Made by a program: the position numbers and the translations under genes
Notes under the pieces: model-generated
Seen by the model: the letters and a program-made list of their open reading frames with translations, nothing else
Databases searched by the model: none
Told to the model about the DNA's origin: nothing
Shown here: in pieces, positions 53,790 through 62,818 of the stretch
How the letters are laid out: each line of letters opens with the position of its first letter
Position numbering within the stretch: the first letter of the stretch is position 1
DNA from: Curtobacterium sp. 9128
GTDB lineage: Bacteria > Actinomycetota > Actinomycetes > Actinomycetales > Microbacteriaceae
Reading direction: 5' to 3'
DNA: 64,000 nucleotides
NCBI RefSeq assembly: GCF_007673775.1
Contig: NZ_VEAF01000004.1
Span: 373,451-437,450 of the forward strand

Positions 53790-55495
53790 CCCCGTACACG
53801 GGAGCGTCCGACGGCGCGATCGGGGACGGCGACCTCGTCACCGACACCGGCGTGCTCGACGCGGCACGCGCCTGGCTCGTGCAGGACCCTGATCCGTCCA
53901 CCCAGGACGAGCTCTCCGCCGTCGTCGCGGTGGCGGCGTCGGGGGACGCGTCCGCGCTGGCGCTGCTCGCCGACCGGTTCGCCGGGCGGCTGCAGTTCGG
54001 GACCGCCGGCCTCCGTGCCGAGCTGGGCTGGGGACCGCTGCGGATGAACCGGGCGGTCGTCTCCCAGGCTGCTGCCGGGCTCGGCCGCTTCCTGATCGAC
54101 GCCGGCCGCGACCGCAGCGTCGTCATCGGGTACGACGGGCGGGTCAACTCGGACGTGTTCGCGCGCGACTCGGCGGAGGTCATGCGCGGCCTCGGGCTCG
54201 ACGTGACGCTCCTGCCGTCCGCGCTGCCGACGCCCGTGCTCGCCTTCGCGGTGCGGCACCTCGGCGTCGGTGCCGGCGTGATGGTCACCGCGAGCCACAA
54301 CCCGCCGCGGGACAACGGGTACAAGGTGTACCTCGGCGGCGAGGACGACGGTTCGCAGATCGTCCCGCCGGTCGACGGTGCGATCGCCTCCGCCATCGAG
54401 CAGGTGGCCGCGGGCTCCGTCGCCGACCTCGCCCGGGCCACGGACTACACCGTCGCCGGCCCGGAGCTCCTCGACGCGTACGTGGCCGCCACGGCGGCGA
54501 TCGTCCCCGCTCCGGCGCTGCCGGTCGACGAGCAGCCCGCCGTGGTCTACACGGCGATGCACGGCGTCGGGTGGGAGACCGCGCGCGCGGTGTTCACCGC
54601 CGCCGGGTTCGCCGAACCGGCGGTCGTCCCGGAGCAGATCGAGCCGGACGGGGCGTTCCCGACCGTGTCGTTCCCGAACCCCGAGGAGCCGGGCGCGATG
54701 GACCTCGCGACGGCACGGGGAGCGGCACTCGGCGCGGACCTCGTCATCGCGAACGACCCCGATGCCGACCGCCTGGCACTCGCGATCCCGACGGGCGACG
54801 GCGGGTACCGCCGGCTCTCGGGCAACGAGGTCGGCTGGCTGCTCGGCTGGCGCGCGGCGTCCCGCGCTGCGGCCGCCGGGACCACCGGGGTGCTTGCGGC
54901 GTCGATCGTCTCGTCGCCGGCACTCGCCCGCGTCGCCGCACGGCACGGGCTCGGGTACCGGGACACCCTGACCGGCTTCAAGTGGGTGTCCCGCGTGCCC
55001 GACCTGCTGTTCGGGTACGAGGAAGCGCTCGGCTACCTCGTCGACCCGCAGGTGGTGCGCGACAAGGACGGCATCTCCGCTGCGCTCGAACTGCTCTCGC
55101 TCGCCACCGAACTGCACGCCGCCGGGAAGTCGATCGGTTCGCAGCTCGACGCGTTCGCCGCGGAGTTCGGGGCGTTCGCGTCCGGGCAGGTCGCCACGCG
55201 AGTGGACGACCTCGCCCGCATCGGGGAGGTCATGCAGGCGCTCCGGACCACGCCGCCGGCGTCCCTCGGACCGCTGGCCGTGGTGTCCACGACGGACTAC
55301 GCCTCCGGGGTGGACGGCTTCCCGCCGTCGGACATCCTGCGCTACGACCTGACCGGTGAGGCCCGGGTGATCGTCCGCCCGAGCGGCACCGAGCCCAAGG
55401 TCAAGGTCTACATCGACACCGTCGCGGCCACCCCCGCCGAGGCCCAGGCGCTCGTCGACGCTCTCGCCGACGCGATCCGCCCGCGCGTGTCGTAG
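53786..55495 (+). CDS. PGM2-like phosphopentomutase / phosphohexomutase
   Basis: 569 aa, alpha-D-phosphohexomutase superfamily. Active-site Ser in TASHNPPRDNGYKVY, metal loop NDPDADRLA, sugar-specificity loop TGFKWVSR plus GYEEALGY, and phosphate loop RPSGTEPK. FGTAGLRAELGWGPLRMN is characteristic of the PGM2 branch, which often interconverts ribose-1-P and ribose-5-P. Its place at the end of the nucleoside cluster fits that role. Phosphomannomutase or glucomutase activity is an alternative. GTGA overlap with punA. Confidence 0.92.
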   Translation: MTPYTGASDGAIGDGDLVTDTGVLDAARAWLVQDPDPSTQDELSAVVAVAASGDASALALLADRFAGRLQFGTAGLRAELGWGPLRMNRAVVSQAAAGLGRFLIDAGRDRSVVIGYDGRVNSDVFARDSAEVMRGLGLDVTLLPSALPTPVLAFAVRHLGVGAGVMVTASHNPPRDNGYKVYLGGEDDGSQIVPPVDGAIASAIEQVAAGSVADLARATDYTVAGPELLDAYVAATAAIVPAPALPVDEQPAVVYTAMHGVGWETARAVFTAAGFAEPAVVPEQIEPDGAFPTVSFPNPEEPGAMDLATARGAALGADLVIANDPDADRLALAIPTGDGGYRRLSGNEVGWLLGWRAASRAAAAGTTGVLAASIVSSPALARVAARHGLGYRDTLTGFKWVSRVPDLLFGYEEALGYLVDPQVVRDKDGISAALELLSLATELHAAGKSIGSQLDAFAAEFGAFASGQVATRVDDLARIGEVMQALRTTPPASLGPLAVVSTTDYASGVDGFPPSDILRYDLTGEARVIVRPSGTEPKVKVYIDTVAATPAEAQALVDALADAIRPRVS

Positions 55496-55569
55496 CGGCG
55501 CCGCGGGCCGGGCGCAGCGGCCGCGCTCGGCCGCGGCGGGCGCGGGCGGGCCGGTCGTCCCGCGCCACC

Positions 55570-55635
55570 GTCGCGCCCTGCGACGGACATCGCGCCCCGT
55601 CTTCACGGGGTGCGATGTCCGTGGAAGGGCGCGAC
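55570..55635. repeat. hairpin family C, copy 1 (66-bp imperfect palindrome)
   Basis: Inner stem 55583-55600 with 55605-55622 (18 bp, one G-T pair, CTTC loop) and outer stem GTCGCGCCCT/AGGGCGCGAC (55570-55579 with 55626-55635), separated by 3-nt bulges. It lies in the 240-bp gap after the mutase gene and probably terminates it. A related sequence occurs at 56698-56747 on the far side of the next gene. Confidence 0.7.
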
Positions 55636-55735
55636 GAGCGAAGGCCGTCCCTCCACAGTCACGGCGACGCCTCGACCCTCCACGGACCTCCGTGAGGGCA
55701 CTCGGTGATCCGCGGATGGAGCGAGGCTCGGCTCT

Positions 55736-56698
55736 GTGGACATCGAACTCATCTTCACGGCCGGGATCGACGCGACGGCTGCAGCGTCCGTCCGCCGGGG
55801 TGCTGCGCACGGGGACTTCGTCCGGATCCGTCGGGGCTGTTTCGCGAGCGCTGCACAGTGGGACGCGGCGAGCGACCGAGATCGCCACGTCGCTCGTGTC
55901 CGAGCGGCGCGCTCGTGGAGCCGGATCGCGGACGGTGTCGTCGTCGCGCACCGATCCGCGGTCGCGATGCACGGGTTGCCCTGGATCGGCGGGTACGGCG
56001 ACCGCGTCGTGCTGGCCGATCCGGCGCGTGACCGCGGGCAGAAGAAGGCCGGGTCACGTCGAGTCGGAACGGGCGGCCGTGTTCCGAGCTGCGTGACGAT
56101 CGCCGGGGTACCGACGACGACACTTGCGGCGACTGCGGTCGACGTGGCCCTCGCCGACCACCCTTGGCGCGCCATCGTGGTCCTCGATGCCGTCCTCCGG
56201 CGCGGTGTCGCGCGGGACACGTTGTCGGCGGAGCTCGAAGCCCGCGGAGCACCTCGCGCAGGAAGACGCGCTGCCGAACTCGTCGACCTCGCCGACGGCG
56301 CTGCCGAGTCGCCCGGGGAGAGCATCACCAGATGGGGAGCCCACGTCCTCGGCGCGCCTCGTCCCGTTCTGCAGCAGGAGTTCCGCACCGACTGGGGGAC
56401 GTCGGAACGTGTCGACCTGTGGTTCCCCGCGTCCGGCACGATCATCGAGTTCGACGGCGCTGCCAAGTACACGGACCCGCGGCTGCGGAGGGGGCGGTCG
56501 GCGGAGGAAGTGGTGTTCGAGGAGAAGCGCCGTGAAGACGCCCTCCGTTCCAGAGTCGAGGTCCATCACTTCGGCAGGGTCGTCTGGGCCGACGCGATGC
56601 CGGGCGGACAACTCCCGCGTCGCCTGCACGAAGCAGGCGTCCCGCTCGGACCGAACTGGGCCTCAGCGTGGCGGTCCGCTGCCCTTCGCACCCTCTGA
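55736..56698 (+). CDS. AbiEi-like antitoxin-domain / DUF559-type endonuclease-fold protein
   Basis: 320 aa from the GTG at 55736. The N-terminal ~100 residues (RIRRGCFASAAQW, VVVAHRSAVAMHGLP) resemble the AbiEi-type winged-helix region annotated in many actinobacterial proteins. The C-terminal ~100 residues resemble DUF559/Vsr-like PD-(D/E)xK folds: VDLWFP with D227, then IIEFDGAAKY with E238, D240 and K244, and EEKRREDALRS. DNA binding or cleavage is plausible but unproven. It stands alone, without a recognisable AbiEii toxin gene, and is bracketed by two related hairpins. GC and codon use look a little less extreme than its neighbours. Confidence 0.65.
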   Translation: MDIELIFTAGIDATAAASVRRGAAHGDFVRIRRGCFASAAQWDAASDRDRHVARVRAARSWSRIADGVVVAHRSAVAMHGLPWIGGYGDRVVLADPARDRGQKKAGSRRVGTGGRVPSCVTIAGVPTTTLAATAVDVALADHPWRAIVVLDAVLRRGVARDTLSAELEARGAPRAGRRAAELVDLADGAAESPGESITRWGAHVLGAPRPVLQQEFRTDWGTSERVDLWFPASGTIIEFDGAAKYTDPRLRRGRSAEEVVFEEKRREDALRSRVEVHHFGRVVWADAMPGGQLPRRLHEAGVPLGPNWASAWRSAALRTL

Positions 56699-56747
56699 CG
56701 AACATTGCGCCCCGTGCTGCGGGAGTGCGATGTTCGTGAGAGGGCGC
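56698..56747. repeat. hairpin family C, copy 2
   Basis: Begins at the stop codon of the AbiEi/DUF559 gene. ACGAACATTGCGCCCCGT (56698-56715), GCTG, then CGGGAGTGCGATGTTCGT (56720-56737) and AGGGCGCGA (56740-56748). Block by block this matches copy 1 at 55583-55634, with several substitutions that weaken the stem. Confidence 0.6.
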
Positions 56748-56809
56748 GAGACCGGAACACGGGCTCCCGCCGCGCGCGCGGGCGCGGCCAACCCGGGTCG
56801 CGCGCCCCG

Positions 56810-58588
56810 CTACGCGATCTCGAGCAGGACGTGGCCGGAAGAGATCGTCTGGCCGACGGGGGCGTCCAGCCCGGTGACGACGCCGTCCTTGTGGGCCTGC
56901 ACGGGCTGTTCCATCTTCATGGCCTCGAGCACGACGAGCAGGTCGCCCTTCACCACGGTGTCGCCCTCCGCGACGGCGAGCTTCACCACGGTCGCCTGCA
57001 TCGGCGAGGTCACCGCGGCACTCGAGCTCGCCAGGCCGCCGCGGACCGCCGAGGACCGACGACGCGGGGGAGCGGAGGGCCCAGCCGGACGACGACCGGC
57101 GGCAGCCGCACCACCGCCGACGATGGCCGGCATGGTGACCTCGATGCGCTTGCCCTGCACCTCGACGACGACGGTGTCGCGCGCCGCCGGTGCCGGCAGG
57201 GCCTCCGGGGAACCGCTCCACGCCGGGATGTCGTTGACGAAGTCGGTCTCGATCCACTGCGTGTACACCGAGAACGGCTCGTCGTCGGGCGTCGCGAACG
57301 CGGGGTCCGCCACGACCGCCCGGTGGAACGGGATGACGGTGGGCAGCCCGGCGACCTCGAACTCGGCGAGGGCACGGCGCGAGCGCTCGAGGGCCTCGGC
57401 ACGGGTGGCTCCGGTGACGACGAGCTTCGCGAGCATCGAGTCGAACGCGCCGGAGACGACGTCGCCGGAGACGACACCCGAGTCGACGCGGACGCCGGGG
57501 CCGGAGGGTGCGTGGAACACGTGCACGGGACCGGGCGCCGGGAAGAAGTTGCGGCCGGCGTCCTCGCCGTTGATGCGGAACTCGAACGAGTGACCGCGGG
57601 GCTCCGGGTCGTCGTAGTCGAGCACGCCACCCTCGGCGATGCGGAACTGCTCGCGGACCAGGTCGATGCCGGTGACCTCTTCGGAGACGCAGTGCTCGAC
57701 CTGCAGGCGGGTGTTCACCTCGAGGAAGGACACGGTGCCGTCGGCCCCGATGAGGAACTCGCAGGTCCCGGCACCGACGTAGCCGACCTCGCGGAGGATC
57801 GCCTTCGACGACTCGTACAGGCGGTCGTGCTGCGCGGGCGTGATGTACGGCGCCGGCGCCTCCTCGACGAGCTTCTGGTGGCGACGCTGCAACGAGCAGT
57901 CGCGGGTGGAGACGATGACGACGTTGCCGTGCTCGTCGGCCAGGCACTGGGTCTCGACGTGTCGCGGCTTGTCGAGGTACTTCTCGACGAAGCACTCGCC
58001 GCGACCGAACGCGGCGATCGCCTCGCGCGTCGCGGACTCGAACTGCGCCTCGATCTCGTCGCGCGAGCGGACGACCTTCAGGCCGCGGCCGCCACCGCCG
58101 AACGCCGCCTTGATCGCGACGGGGAGTCCGACCTCGTCGGCGAAGGCGACGACCTCGGAGACGTCCTGCACGGGCTCGATGGTCCCGGGAGCGAGCGGTG
58201 CGCCGACCTTCTCGGCCACGTGCCGCGCGGAAACCTTGTCGCCGAGGCGCTCGATCGACTCCGGCGAGGGGCCGATCCAGGTCAGCCCGGCGTCGATGAC
58301 GGCGCGGGCGAAGTCGGCGTTCTCGGCGAGGAAGCCGTAGCCGGGGTGCACGGCGTCGGCGCCGGAGCGACGGGCGACCGAGATGATCTTGTCGATGACC
58401 AGGTACGTGTCCGCGCTGGTGGTGCCGTTCAGCGCGTAGGCCTCGTCAGCGAGGCGTGCGTGCAGGGCGTCACGGTCCTGGTCGGCGTAGACCGCGACCG
58501 AGGCCTTTCCAGCATCGCGGGCCGCGCGGATGATGCGGACGGCGATCTCGCCGCGGTTCGCGATGAGGACCTTGCTGATACGGGGCAT
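56810..58588 (-). CDS. acyl-CoA carboxylase biotin carboxylase / biotin carrier subunit
   Basis: 592 aa alpha subunit of acetyl-/propionyl-CoA carboxylase. Biotin carboxylase domain: [21 protein letters not shown]-grasp loop [25 protein letters not shown] and [19 protein letters not shown] ~60-residue basic Pro/Arg linker leads to the BCCP domain with the biotinyl Lys in EAMKMEQP. Supplies malonyl- or methylmalonyl-CoA for lipid synthesis. The carboxyltransferase (beta) gene is not next to it, but Maf, often near AccA/AccD genes in actinobacteria, is. Confidence 0.95.
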   Translation of the reverse strand: MPRISKVLIANRGEIAVRIIRAARDAGKASVAVYADQDRDALHARLADEAYALNGTTSADTYLVIDKIISVARRSGADAVHPGYGFLAENADFARAVIDAGLTWIGPSPESIERLGDKVSARHVAEKVGAPLAPGTIEPVQDVSEVVAFADEVGLPVAIKAAFGGGGRGLKVVRSRDEIEAQFESATREAIAAFGRGECFVEKYLDKPRHVETQCLADEHGNVVIVSTRDCSLQRRHQKLVEEAPAPYITPAQHDRLYESSKAILREVGYVGAGTCEFLIGADGTVSFLEVNTRLQVEHCVSEEVTGIDLVREQFRIAEGGVLDYDDPEPRGHSFEFRINGEDAGRNFFPAPGPVHVFHAPSGPGVRVDSGVVSGDVVSGAFDSMLAKLVVTGATRAEALERSRRALAEFEVAGLPTVIPFHRAVVADPAFATPDDEPFSVYTQWIETDFVNDIPAWSGSPEALPAPAARDTVVVEVQGKRIEVTMPAIVGGGAAAAGRRPAGPSAPPRRRSSAVRGGLASSSAAVTSPMQATVVKLAVAEGDTVVKGDLLVVLEAMKMEQPVQAHKDGVVTGLDAPVGQTISSGHVLLEIA

Positions 58589-58667
58589 GGTAAGTCAGCG
58601 TATTCGTGCAACGGGTACGCGAATTGACCGGCATCCACAAAGAACCACCCCGATGGAGTGTGGATGT

Positions 58668-59447
58668 CTACAGCGCCCAGAGGTCGTGCCACGCGACCCC
58701 GAACCCGCGGAGCAGCATCGAGCGGAGCACCGGCAGCGACAGCCCGACGACCGCGGAGGGCGCCCCGTCGATCCGCGTGATGTACGCAGCGGCACGGCCG
58801 TCGATCGTGAACGCCCCCGCGACCTCGAGCGGTTCACCCGTCGCCACGTACGCGTCGATCTCGTCCGCGGACACGTCGTCGGCGAAGGTCAGGACGGCGC
58901 TGTCGACCGCGACGACACGGTCACCGTCGGCGACCAGCGCGGATCCGCCCGGCGCGACCCCGCTGATCGACGCGGCCCACGACCCGAGACCGGCACCGGG
59001 GCTGACGGGAGGCTCGGTGCGGGCTGCACCCGGTCCTCCCGTCGGTGCCGCGGTGGCGTCACGGTCGCGGCGCCGGTCGACGACGCAGTGGCCGCTCCAG
59101 AGGGTGCCGCCGCCGGCGGCGAGCATCTGCCGCCAGCGCTCGCGCGCCACCTCGGGGTCGTGCGGCTTGCCGTACAGGTGTCCGTCGACCTCGAACGCGG
59201 AGTCGCCGCCGAAGACGAACCCGTCGACGGGGGAGCCGGCGACCGCAGTGTCCGCGACGGCCGACGCCTTCGCGACGGCCAGGAGCGACACGAGCTCCGG
59301 GCCGGTGAGGTCCCGGCCGAGGGAGGCGCTCGCCGCGGCCGCCGCGGCGTCCTCGTCGACGCCCGGCGCCACCAGGACGGGCTCGATCCCGGTCTGGGCC
59401 AGGAGCGCACGGCGGGCGGGGGACGTACTCGCGAGGTACAGACGCAT
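58668..59447 (-). CDS. maf: Maf-like nucleotide pyrophosphatase with an extra ~40-residue insert
   Basis: 259 aa; the family is usually ~200-215. N-terminal LYLASTSPARRALL and the catalytic region FVFGGDSAFEVDGHLYGKP are normal, as is the C-terminal EPLEVAGAFTIDG and VVGLSLPVL. Between VVD124 and VLTFADD (~184) lies a Pro/Gly/Ala/Arg-rich insert, where relatives have a short loop. Residues ~135-148 are encoded by a full copy of repeat family A in frame. Hydrolyses non-canonical nucleoside triphosphates. Divergent from the RNA methyltransferase gene by only 14 bp. Confidence 0.9.
   Translation of the reverse strand: MRLYLASTSPARRALLAQTGIEPVLVAPGVDEDAAAAAASASLGRDLTGPELVSLLAVAKASAVADTAVAGSPVDGFVFGGDSAFEVDGHLYGKPHDPEVARERWRQMLAAGGGTLWSGHCVVDRRRDRDATAAPTGGPGAARTEPPVSPGAGLGSWAASISGVAPGGSALVADGDRVVAVDSAVLTFADDVSADEIDAYVATGEPLEVAGAFTIDGRAAAYITRIDGAPSAVVGLSLPVLRSMLLRGFGVAWHDLWAL
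59004..59043. repeat. palindromic repeat family A, copy 3, inside maf
   Basis: The left arm GACGGGAGGCTCGGTGC (59004-59020) is identical to copy 1 over 17 nt. The right arm GCACCCGGTCCTCCCGTC (59026-59043) is one base longer and substituted relative to copy 1. Total 40 bp, the same length as copy 2. It is read through in frame by maf. Confidence 0.75.
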
Positions 59448-59461
59448 GGGAACATCGAACC

Positions 59462-60721
59462 ATGGGTGAATCCGTCGGAACGCTGCTCGAACTCGACGTC
59501 ACCGGGATCGCCCACGGCGGCATCTCGGTGGCACGGCACGAGGGGCGCGTGGTCTTCGTCTCCGATGCCGTCCCCGGGGAGCGGGTCGTCGCCCGTGTGA
59601 CGGAGGACCGCAAGAAGTCGTTCTGGCGGGCGGACACCGTGCAGGTGCTCACCCCGAGCGAGCACCGGGTCGACCACGTCTGGGCCGAGGCCGGACTCGA
59701 TCGCGACCCCGCCGTCCGACCCGGGGGCGCGGAGTTCGGGCACATCGCCCTCGCGCACCAGCGCACGCTGAAGCACGACGTCCTCGTCGACGCGTTCTCT
59801 CGGTTCGCCCACCTGGACCTCGCCGCGGTGCTCGGCGGCGACGTCGTCGTCGAGTCCGCACCGGGCGACGACGCGGCGAACGGCCTCGGCTGGCGGACCC
59901 GCGTCCGTCTGCACGTCGACCAGGACGGCACCGCCGGGCCGTTCGCAGCGCGGTCGCACGACGTCGTGCCGGTGACGTCGCTGCCGCTGGCCACGGCCGC
60001 GGTGCAGGAGAGCGCCCCGCTCGGCCGGGCGTCCATGCCCGGCGCGTCGGTCGTCGACGTGCTCGCGCCGAGCGGTTCGGACGGCGCGCGGCTCGTGATC
60101 GACGCGCAGGCGCCGACGGTCGTGACCGAGGTCGTCGGCACCCGGACGTTCCAGGTCGACGACAACGGCTTCTGGCAGGTCCATCACCGTGCCGCCGAGG
60201 TCCTCACCGGCGCCGTCCAGGACCTCGTCGACCGCGAGCGACTCGACGCCGAGGGGACCCACCTCGACCTGTACGGCGGGGTGGGGCTCCTCGCCGCAGC
60301 GCTCGGTGACGTCGTCGGCCCGAAGGCCAGGGTCACCAGCGTCGAGAGCGCGCCGCGGGCGACCGAGCACGCGCAGGAGAACCTCGCCGAGTGGATCGGC
60401 GCCCGCGCGGAGACGGGCCGGGTGGACCGCTGGCTCGCACGCACCGCCTCCACGGCGTCCACCGCCGAGAAGCAGCGCTTCCGTGCGGGCACCGTCGTGC
60501 TCGACCCGCCGCGTGCCGGCGCCGGGCGCGAGGTCGTCGTGCAGATCGCCGCGCTGCAGCCGGCGCAGGTCGTCTACGTCGCCTGCGACCCCGTCGCCCT
60601 GGCCCGCGACGTCGCGACGTTCGCCGACCTCGGGTACCGCCTGGAGGCGCTCAGGGCCTTCGACCTGTTCCCGCACACGCACCACCTGGAGGCCGTGGCG
60701 CGGCTCGTCCCGGTCGCCTGA
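59462..60721 (+). CDS. RNA m5U methyltransferase (TrmA/RlmC/RlmD family)
   Basis: 419 aa. N-terminal TRAM domain (GTLLELDVTGIAHGGISVARHEGRVVFV), central RNA-binding part, C-terminal SAM-dependent methyltransferase with DLYGGVGLLAAAL, VLDPPRAG and the catalytic Cys in YVACDPVALARD. The four iron-sulfur cysteines of E. coli RlmD are missing; the matching site reads RPGGAEFGHI. The exact RNA target cannot be told. The promoter must lie inside the divergent maf gene, since the gap is 14 bp. Confidence 0.9.
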   Translation: MGESVGTLLELDVTGIAHGGISVARHEGRVVFVSDAVPGERVVARVTEDRKKSFWRADTVQVLTPSEHRVDHVWAEAGLDRDPAVRPGGAEFGHIALAHQRTLKHDVLVDAFSRFAHLDLAAVLGGDVVVESAPGDDAANGLGWRTRVRLHVDQDGTAGPFAARSHDVVPVTSLPLATAAVQESAPLGRASMPGASVVDVLAPSGSDGARLVIDAQAPTVVTEVVGTRTFQVDDNGFWQVHHRAAEVLTGAVQDLVDRERLDAEGTHLDLYGGVGLLAAALGDVVGPKARVTSVESAPRATEHAQENLAEWIGARAETGRVDRWLARTASTASTAEKQRFRAGTVVLDPPRAGAGREVVVQIAALQPAQVVYVACDPVALARDVATFADLGYRLEALRAFDLFPHTHHLEAVARLVPVA

Positions 60722-60729
60722 GCGCGGGT

Positions 60730-60761
60730 GCGAGCTCGCTGGAGCGCGGCCGCGAGCTCGC
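60730..60761 (+). repeat. two direct repeats GCGAGCTCGC, 22 bp apart
   Basis: GCGAGCTCGC at 60730-60739 and 60752-60761, each followed by YGGAGCG. Self-complementary units just after the methyltransferase stop. They may serve as a terminator for it, or as operators for the two-component operon. Confidence 0.45.
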
Positions 60762-60786
60762 CGGAGCGAGGGTGCGTGGCGAGATC

Positions 60787-60814
60787 TGAACCTGGGACGG
60801 ACCTGGGTATCCTT
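60787..60814 (+). promoter_or_regulatory. promoter of the two-component operon
   Basis: TGAACC (60787-60792), 16 nt, TATCCT (60809-60814), about 50 nt before the response-regulator start. The following TTGCTGACGGCAACC (GTTGC/GCAAC) may form a small leader hairpin. Confidence 0.5.
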
Positions 60815-60870
60815 GGTTGCTGACGGCAACCCGGTTTCAGGGGCCGGGCCCGTCGGAACGAGAGGTCACC

Positions 60871-61587
60871 GTGCCAGCAGACACGACCACAACAGCAGGG
60901 ACGACCGGACTGGCCACCAGGCCCGTCCGCGTCGCGATCGTCGACGACCACGAGTCCGTCCGGCTCGGCATCCAGGCCGCATGCCAGAACGAGGGCTTCG
61001 ACGTCGTGCTGACCGCGGCGAGCGTGCCCGAGTACATCGCGAACCTCGACGGCCGTGAGGTCGACGTCGTCGTGCTCGACCTGTCGCTCGGCGACGGCTC
61101 GACCGTGACGGAGAACGTCAAGGGCGTGCAGGGGACCGGCTCCGCCGTCCTCGTGCACAGCATCGCCGACCGTGTCGCGAACGTCCGCGAGGCACTGGCT
61201 GCAGGGGCGGCCGGCGTCATCCCGAAGTCGTCCGCCACGAAGACGGTGATGGCCGCGGTCGCCACCGTCGCGCGCGGCGACGTGCTCAACAACCTCGAGT
61301 GGGCGAGCGCGATCGACGCCGACCGGGACTTCGCCAAGGCGCAACTCGGCCGACGCGAGCGCGAGATCCTTCACCTCTACGCGTCCGGGCTCCCGCTCAA
61401 GCTCGCCGCGCAGCAGCTCGGCATCGGGTACTCCACGGCCCGCGAGTACCTCGACCGGATCCGCGTGAAGTACGTCGAGGTCGGCCGGCCGGCCCCGACG
61501 AAGGTCGACCTGCTCCGTCGTGCGGTCGAGGACGGCATCCTCCCGGGGTTGGACTCCGGGATCGATCCGGACGCCGACGGACGCTGA
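60871..61587 (+). CDS. LuxR/NarL-type response regulator
   Basis: 238 aa. Receiver domain with acidic pair D25-D26, phosphoacceptor D70 (VVLDLSLGDG) and conserved Lys in IPKSS. C-terminal HTH LGRREREILHLYASGLPLKLAAQQLGIGYSTAREYLDRIRVKY, somewhat divergent from the NarL consensus in the recognition helix. The GTG at 60871 was chosen for AGAGG 5 nt upstream. It is the first gene of a trio with the kinase (7 bp on) and the kinase-like protein. The signal is unknown. Confidence 0.92.
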   Translation: MPADTTTTAGTTGLATRPVRVAIVDDHESVRLGIQAACQNEGFDVVLTAASVPEYIANLDGREVDVVVLDLSLGDGSTVTENVKGVQGTGSAVLVHSIADRVANVREALAAGAAGVIPKSSATKTVMAAVATVARGDVLNNLEWASAIDADRDFAKAQLGRREREILHLYASGLPLKLAAQQLGIGYSTAREYLDRIRVKYVEVGRPAPTKVDLLRRAVEDGILPGLDSGIDPDADGR

Positions 61588-61594
61588 CCCGCTC

Positions 61595-62818
61595 ATGACG
61601 ACCGAGGTCGCGCCGTTCGGGGTCGATCCGGCGCGGAGTGTCCGGGCGACGATCACCCAGGCGTCCACCGAGCGCGCCTTCGCGATCCTCCTCGCCGTGG
61701 CCGCGATCGGTCTCGGTGCCGCGTTCGCCCCCGCGGTCGTCACGCAGCTCTCGGTCCTCGACCCGGTCTGGGGCCCCGTCTCCGCGCTCGTGGCCGGTGC
61801 GTCGTTCCTGTTCGTCGGCGTGTCGGCCTTCGTGCAGCGACTGGCGCAGCCGGCACAGATCACCTGCGCCGTGGTGTTCCTCGTCGTCCTCGTGGTGTGG
61901 CCGGCCACCGTGCAGGGAGCGCTGCCGGACGCGCAGCTGCCCTGGCCGTGGTGGTTCTGCAACGTCGGGACGATCGGTGCCGCGATGGGCTTCGCCACCT
62001 GGCGGGCCGTCGTGTACAACGCCGTCGTGCCGGCGGTCTACGTCCTCATCCGGCTGACCCCGGCCGGCGGTGACGTCGGCGTCAGTCGGGCGGTCCTCGA
62101 CGGCGTCTACACGGCGATCCTCGGCGGGGCGGCACTCGTGCTCATCGTCGTGCTCCGGCGCGCTGCCGAGTCCGTCGACACCGCGCAGGCGATGGCGGTG
62201 CGGCGGTACTCCCGCGCGATCCACGAACACGCGACCGAGGTCGAGCGCGTCCAGGTCGACTCGATCGTGCACGACAGCGTGCTGACCACCCTGCTGTCCG
62301 CGGCGCGGGCGGAGACTCCAGAGGCGAAGACCCTCGCCGCCCGGATGGCGCGGAACGCGATCGACCACCTGGCGGCAGCCGCGACCGACGGACCCGGGGA
62401 GGTCCCTCCGGTTCCGCTCACCGAGCTGCGGCGCCGGATCGTCTCCGCGGTGTCGGCGTTGGCAGCGCCGGTCGTCGTCCGACCCTGCACACTCACGGAC
62501 CGTTCGGTCCCGGCTGCCGTGGCGGACGCCCTCGCGTCGGCAGCGCTGCAGGCCGCGGTGAACAGCGTGCAGCACGCGGGTGCCGAGGCGTCGCGGTGGG
62601 TGGTCCTCCACGACGACGGCGGCACGGTGCGCGTCGAGGTGGGCGACGACGGCGCCGGGTTCGACGTCGGGGCGATCCCCGCCGAACGGCTCGGGGTCCG
62701 GCGGTCGATCGTCGAGCGTGTCGCCGCGGCCGGTGGGTCCGCCGACGTCCGGACCGCGCCGGGCGCCGGGACCGTGGTCGTCCTGACCTGGTCCGACCCG
62801 ACGGAGCAGGCAGCATGA
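61595..62818 (+). CDS. membrane sensor histidine kinase
   Basis: 407 aa. About five or six membrane helices occupy residues ~27-188 without a sizeable extracellular domain, so it probably senses something in or near the membrane. The phosphoacceptor is likely H226 in DSIVHDSVLTTLL, an HD dyad in a shortened dimerisation helix. The ATPase part keeps the N box (AVNSVQHAG, N323), G1 (VGDDGAGFD) and G2 (ERLGVRRSI), with a final GAGTVVVLTW. It resembles the DesK/NarX-like class partnering LuxR regulators. The stop overlaps the next gene (ATGA). Confidence 0.9.
   Translation: MTTEVAPFGVDPARSVRATITQASTERAFAILLAVAAIGLGAAFAPAVVTQLSVLDPVWGPVSALVAGASFLFVGVSAFVQRLAQPAQITCAVVFLVVLVVWPATVQGALPDAQLPWPWWFCNVGTIGAAMGFATWRAVVYNAVVPAVYVLIRLTPAGGDVGVSRAVLDGVYTAILGGAALVLIVVLRRAAESVDTAQAMAVRRYSRAIHEHATEVERVQVDSIVHDSVLTTLLSAARAETPEAKTLAARMARNAIDHLAAAATDGPGEVPPVPLTELRRRIVSAVSALAAPVVVRPCTLTDRSVPAAVADALASAALQAAVNSVQHAGAEASRWVVLHDDGGTVRVEVGDDGAGFDVGAIPAERLGVRRSIVERVAAAGGSADVRTAPGAGTVVVLTWSDPTEQAA

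Noticed and set aside
60730..60761. CRISPR-like direct repeats
   Set aside because: Two short self-complementary units 22 bp apart; more like an operator or terminator.
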